DNA from: Streptacidiphilus jiangxiensis
GTDB lineage: Bacteria; Actinomycetota; Actinomycetes; Streptomycetales; Streptomycetaceae
Direction: 5' to 3'
DNA length: 64,000 bases
NCBI RefSeq assembly: GCF_900109465.1
Contig: NZ_FOAZ01000024.1
Location: 62,001-126,000, forward strand
Part shown: piece by piece, positions 61,631 to 64,000 of the stretch
Position numbering within the stretch: position 1 is the stretch's first letter
Layout of the letters: each line of letters opens with the position of its first letter
Translations under genes and position numbers: made by a program
The notes under the pieces: generated by a model
Told to the model about the DNA's origin: nothing
What the model saw: the letters and a program-made list of their open reading frames with translations, nothing else
Database searches by the model: none

Positions 61631-62008
61631 ATGAGCATCGTCAAGATCAACGCACTCACCGTCCCGTCGGAGATGCGCGCCACGCTGGAGCAGCGCTTCG
61701 CCTCCCGCGCGGGCGCGGTGGAGGGCTCCGACGGCTTCGAGTGGTTCGAACTGCTGCGCCCGGTCGAGGGCACCGACCAGTACCTGGTGTACACGCGTTG
61801 GCGCAGCGAGGAGGACTTCCAGAACTGGATGTCCGGCCCGATGCAGGCCGCGCACACCGGCGGCGGCCAGGGCGGTCAGGGTGGGGGCCAGGGCGGCCGT
61901 CCGCAGGGCGCGGGCGGTGAGGGCGGCGAGGCGCCGCGTCCCGCCGCGACCGGCTCCGCGCTCTGGTCGTTCGAGGTCGTCCAGCAGACCGGCCCGAAGG
62001 CCTCCTGA
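61631..62008 (+). CDS. Antibiotic biosynthesis monooxygenase (ABM)/IsdG-like protein
   Basis: 125-aa dimeric alpha+beta-barrel protein of the ABM family, related to haem-degrading IsdG/MhuD enzymes. The core (residues 1-75) has MSIVKINALTVPSEMR, FEWFELLRPVEGTDQYLVYT and EEDFQNWMSG. A 45-residue insertion rich in Gly/Gln repeats (about residues 77-110) separates it from a last strand, SALWSFEVVQQ. That insertion is unusual for the fold. Haem binding residues are not obvious, so haem degradation is unproven. Confidence 0.85.
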   Translation: MSIVKINALTVPSEMRATLEQRFASRAGAVEGSDGFEWFELLRPVEGTDQYLVYTRWRSEEDFQNWMSGPMQAAHTGGGQGGQGGGQGGRPQGAGGEGGEAPRPAATGSALWSFEVVQQTGPKAS

Positions 62009-62013
62009 CCGCC

Positions 62014-62799
62014 GTGCCGCACGCGACCGCGCCCGACGGGACCCGCATCGCCTGCCAGGTCCGGGGCGCGGGCGCGCCGCTGCTCCTGCTCTCCGGCCAG
62101 TCGAACAGCCACCGGTGGTGGGACAGCGTCCGCGCGGACTTCGACGCCGAGCGCACCACGGTCACCCTCGACTGGCGGGGCACGGGCGACAGCGAGAAGC
62201 CGGACCAGCCCTACAGCACAACCGGCTTCGCCGAGGACGTGATCGCCGTCCTGGACGCGCTCGGTGTCGACCGCGCGGACGTCTACGGCACCTCGATGGG
62301 CGGCCGGGTCGCGCAGTGGCTGGCCGCCCGGCATCCGGCGCGGGTGCGCCGACTCGTGCTCGGCTGCACCTCGCCCGGCGGCGTGCACGGCTTCGAGCGC
62401 GACCGGGCCGTCAGCACGGCCCTCGCCTCCCGTGACCACCGCGCGGCGCGGGCCACGCTGCTCGACCTGATGTACACCCCCGGCTGGCTGTCCACCCACC
62501 CCGGCCCCCACGGCACCATCGGTGACCCCGGCATGCCCGCCTACGCCCGCGGCCGCCACCTGACGGCGAGCCGCCGCCACGACGCCTGGGACGTCCTGCC
62601 GGACATCTCCGCCCCGACCCTGGTTGTCCACGGGAGCGCGGACGTCTTCAACCCGGCCGCCAACGCCCCGCTGCTGACGCGCCGTATCCCCGGCGCCCGG
62701 ATGCACCTGATCCCGGACGCCCGGCACGCCTACTTCGAGGAGTTCCGCGACGTGGCGAGCCCGCTCGTGCTGGACTTCCTCGACGAGCCCGAGGACTGA
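62014..62799 (+). CDS. Alpha/beta hydrolase
   Basis: 261-aa alpha/beta hydrolase. Nucleophile elbow GTSMGG has Ser94; the oxyanion region is LLSGQSNSH, an acid lies in VVHGSADVFNP, and the histidine in ARHAYFEEF. DWRGTGDSEKP is typical of esterase/haloperoxidase-like members. A GTG start is used; no strong ribosome site, but the stop of the ABM gene is 3 bases upstream, so translation may be coupled. Substrate unknown. Confidence 0.86.
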   Translation: MPHATAPDGTRIACQVRGAGAPLLLLSGQSNSHRWWDSVRADFDAERTTVTLDWRGTGDSEKPDQPYSTTGFAEDVIAVLDALGVDRADVYGTSMGGRVAQWLAARHPARVRRLVLGCTSPGGVHGFERDRAVSTALASRDHRAARATLLDLMYTPGWLSTHPGPHGTIGDPGMPAYARGRHLTASRRHDAWDVLPDISAPTLVVHGSADVFNPAANAPLLTRRIPGARMHLIPDARHAYFEEFRDVASPLVLDFLDEPED

Positions 62800-62818
62800 C
62801 GGCCAGAGGACGACCGGG

Positions 62819-62958
62819 GTGGACGAGGCGGGCCAGGTCCACGGCGACCAGGGCACGATCCTCATGCACCGGGTCCAGCAGGGCGTTCCGGTGCGCTACA
62901 GCTACGTCTGGCGCCGCCGGGGCGACCGGTGGGCGACGATCCTGCGCGAGTTCAGGCC
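62819..62958 (+). pseudogene. Remnant of a SnoaL-like (NTF2 fold) gene
   Basis: From a GTG at 62819 the reading frame gives DQGTILMHRVQQG, VPVRYSYVWRRRGDRWATIL and REF, which resembles the C-terminal half of actinobacterial SnoaL/NTF2-like proteins. The N-terminal half is absent and the frame then runs antisense through the next gene. I interpret it as a decayed fragment; the similarity is judged by eye. Confidence 0.35.
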
Positions 62959-63309
62959 TCAGGCCCAGCCCCACGCTCGCGCCAGTCCGACCACGGTCGG
63001 ACACGGCCACGCCAACCGCGCAGCCGACCCCGCCTCCGCGCACACCGCGCACCCGCCCTCGACCTCCGCGTGGTCCCCGAGGACCGCCCGCTCGGCGTCG
63101 ACCCGCCGCAGCACCGCCTCCGGCATGTGCATCCGGATGTGCGCCTCCGCGGCCCGGGTCTCGGGCGTCGTCACCTCCTGCCCGGCCAGCAGGAACTCCA
63201 CGGGATGCGTCGGCCACAACAGCACCGCCGGCTCCTTCGCCGCCCGCGCCACCTCCTCGGCCCGGGTGTGGGCGTCCCGCAGGAAGGCCACGGCGGCGTG
63301 CTCGCTCAT
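62959..63309 (-). CDS. DUF6221-like protein
   Basis: 116-aa protein of a conserved Streptomyces hypothetical family that I believe is DUF6221. Segments VAFLRDAHTRAEEVARAA (N-terminal helix) and GGCAVCAEAGSA (two cysteines near residues 87 and 90) are diagnostic; the CxxC may bind a metal or be redox-active. No signal peptide. Function unknown; such genes are often near integrated elements or in accessory DNA. Confidence 0.75.
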   Translation of the reverse strand: MSEHAAVAFLRDAHTRAEEVARAAKEPAVLLWPTHPVEFLLAGQEVTTPETRAAEAHIRMHMPEAVLRRVDAERAVLGDHAEVEGGCAVCAEAGSAARLAWPCPTVVGLARAWGWA

Positions 63310-63457
63310 TCCTCCACTCTCCCCCAGCCCGCTGCCGCCCCGCTACCGCCCCGGCACCAAGGCCCTGCCAAGACCCTGCGGGGTTGTCGGGCGAGGCACA
63401 GGGTCGCTCCCGAGCATGCCCGCGGGCCTGTGCCAAGTCCGACCACATCATCCACCC

Positions 63458-63477
63458 GGTCCACCGATCGGTGGACC
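63458..63477. promoter_or_regulatory. 20-bp perfect palindrome, putative operator
   Basis: GGTCCACCGATCGGTGGACC is a perfect 20-bp palindrome located 67 bases before the secreted-protein start at 63545. Its length and symmetry fit a dimeric repressor site. No regulator of known specificity for it is recognised in the window. Confidence 0.5.
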
Positions 63478-63544
63478 CTCCAGCGCTCCGTCCCGCCACA
63501 CGCTGGAGACAGCCACCGAGTCACCCCCACAGATCGGACTCGCC

Positions 63545-64000
63545 ATGTACCAGAACCGCCCCACCACCTCCCGCACCCGCCTGGCGATCCTGGCGACCCT
63601 CGTCGCCGCCGGCACCCTCGCCGCGGGCCTCTCCCTCACCACCCAGGCCAGCGCCACCGAAAAGCCCGCCCCCGTCGGCTGCGGCAAGACGGGATGCACG
63701 ACGGGCTTCGAGGTGTCGAACGCCACCGACCAGACCCTGACCCCGACCAGCGCCCGTACCCAGGTCCAGGACCCGAGCAGGCACGACTCGTGGGAGAGCC
63801 CCTCGGGCTGGGGGCCCGGAACGCCCAACCGAGGCGACCTGCTCATGCCCCACAAGTCGCAGAACTGGAAGTTGTTCTACTGGCTCACCACGTCCAACAC
63901 CGGCACGGTGGAGTACAACCTCAGTGGCGGCGGTCAGATCGTGCTCCACGTCGCCACCGACGGCTTCGGCAGCCCTTCCAGCGATTGCCAGGTCAAGAAC
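63545..64000 (+). CDS. Secreted protein, truncated by window edge
   Basis: At least 152 residues; no stop before the window end. A signal peptide (residues 1-36, ATLVAAGTLAAGLSLTTQAS) is followed by a region with two close cysteines (GCGKTGCTT) and a beta-rich domain containing SGWGPGTPNRGDLLMPHKSQ and GTVEYNLSGGGQIVLHV. This looks like a small actinobacterial extracellular beta-sandwich protein of unknown function. No ribosome site close to the ATG is obvious. Confidence 0.65.
   Translation, partial: MYQNRPTTSRTRLAILATLVAAGTLAAGLSLTTQASATEKPAPVGCGKTGCTTGFEVSNATDQTLTPTSARTQVQDPSRHDSWESPSGWGPGTPNRGDLLMPHKSQNWKLFYWLTTSNTGTVEYNLSGGGQIVLHVATDGFGSPSSDCQVKN

Overview
High-GC actinobacterial chromosome, almost certainly Streptomycetaceae. 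The evidence is the codon bias, the frequent GTG starts and ATGA/TGATG stop-start overlaps, the block pheT-pheS / TrmH-like methylase-rplT-rpmI-infC with DUF1844 and SseB-like neighbours, and a glnA4-like gamma-glutamyl amine locus. No insertion sequence, phage gene or CRISPR array was seen.

Layout. (1) 0-10.6 kb: a surface-polysaccharide locus. It has amino-sugar genes (NeuD/PglD acyltransferase, DegT aminotransferase, epimerase, Gfo/Idh dehydrogenase, a second left-handed beta-helix acetyltransferase), a polyprenyl-phosphate sugar-1-P transferase, a GT2 glycosyltransferase and the dTDP-rhamnose set rfbA/B/C/D. (2) 10.6-12.9 kb: a membrane-anchored zinc peptidase, then a compact locus in which an uncharacterised 247-aa protein is preceded by a tRNA-like element and followed by two tandem RNAs whose T-arm half precedes their D-arm half. 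These look like YrlA/Y-RNA-type tRNA mimics or circularly permuted tRNAs, and they are the most unusual thing in the window. (3) 12.9-19 kb: methyltransferase, ketopantoate-reductase-like protein, HipA-like kinase, MarR regulator and a two-component pair. (4) 19-28.4 kb: the translation block. (5) 28.4-32 kb: small membrane and secreted proteins. (6) 32-37.3 kb: gamma-glutamylation-type amine catabolism (SDR, aldehyde dehydrogenase, glutamine-synthetase-like ligase, divergent GntR/FadR regulator, gamma-glutamyl hydrolase). (7) 37.4-43 kb: S9 peptidase, SDR, 5'-3' exonuclease, coiled-coil protein.

(8) 43.1-57.4 kb: an orphan biosynthetic gene cluster without PKS or NRPS genes. Left operon: MFS exporter, two ATP-grasp ligases (one apparently circularly permuted), a split ThDP decarboxylase of phosphonopyruvate/sulfopyruvate-decarboxylase type, a DHDPS-like aldolase and a small secreted peptide. 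Between the operons, reading the other way, is a TrmB/LuxR-type regulator. Right operon: gamma-replacing PLP enzyme, SGNH hydrolase, a 28-aa peptide gene, a tandem haem-oxygenase-like diiron protein, an O-carbamoyltransferase and a 54-aa membrane protein. A carbamoylated amino-acid or short-peptide product is a reasonable inference; the structure cannot be read from sequence.

(9) 57.6-64 kb: membrane protein, secreted HNH-like protein, TetR regulator with its own operator, amidohydrolase, ABM-type monooxygenase, alpha/beta hydrolase, a DUF6221-like protein and a truncated secreted protein at the right edge. Four copies of a palindromic intergenic repeat (about 7.0, 22.8, 27.5 and 36.4 kb) lie between genes.
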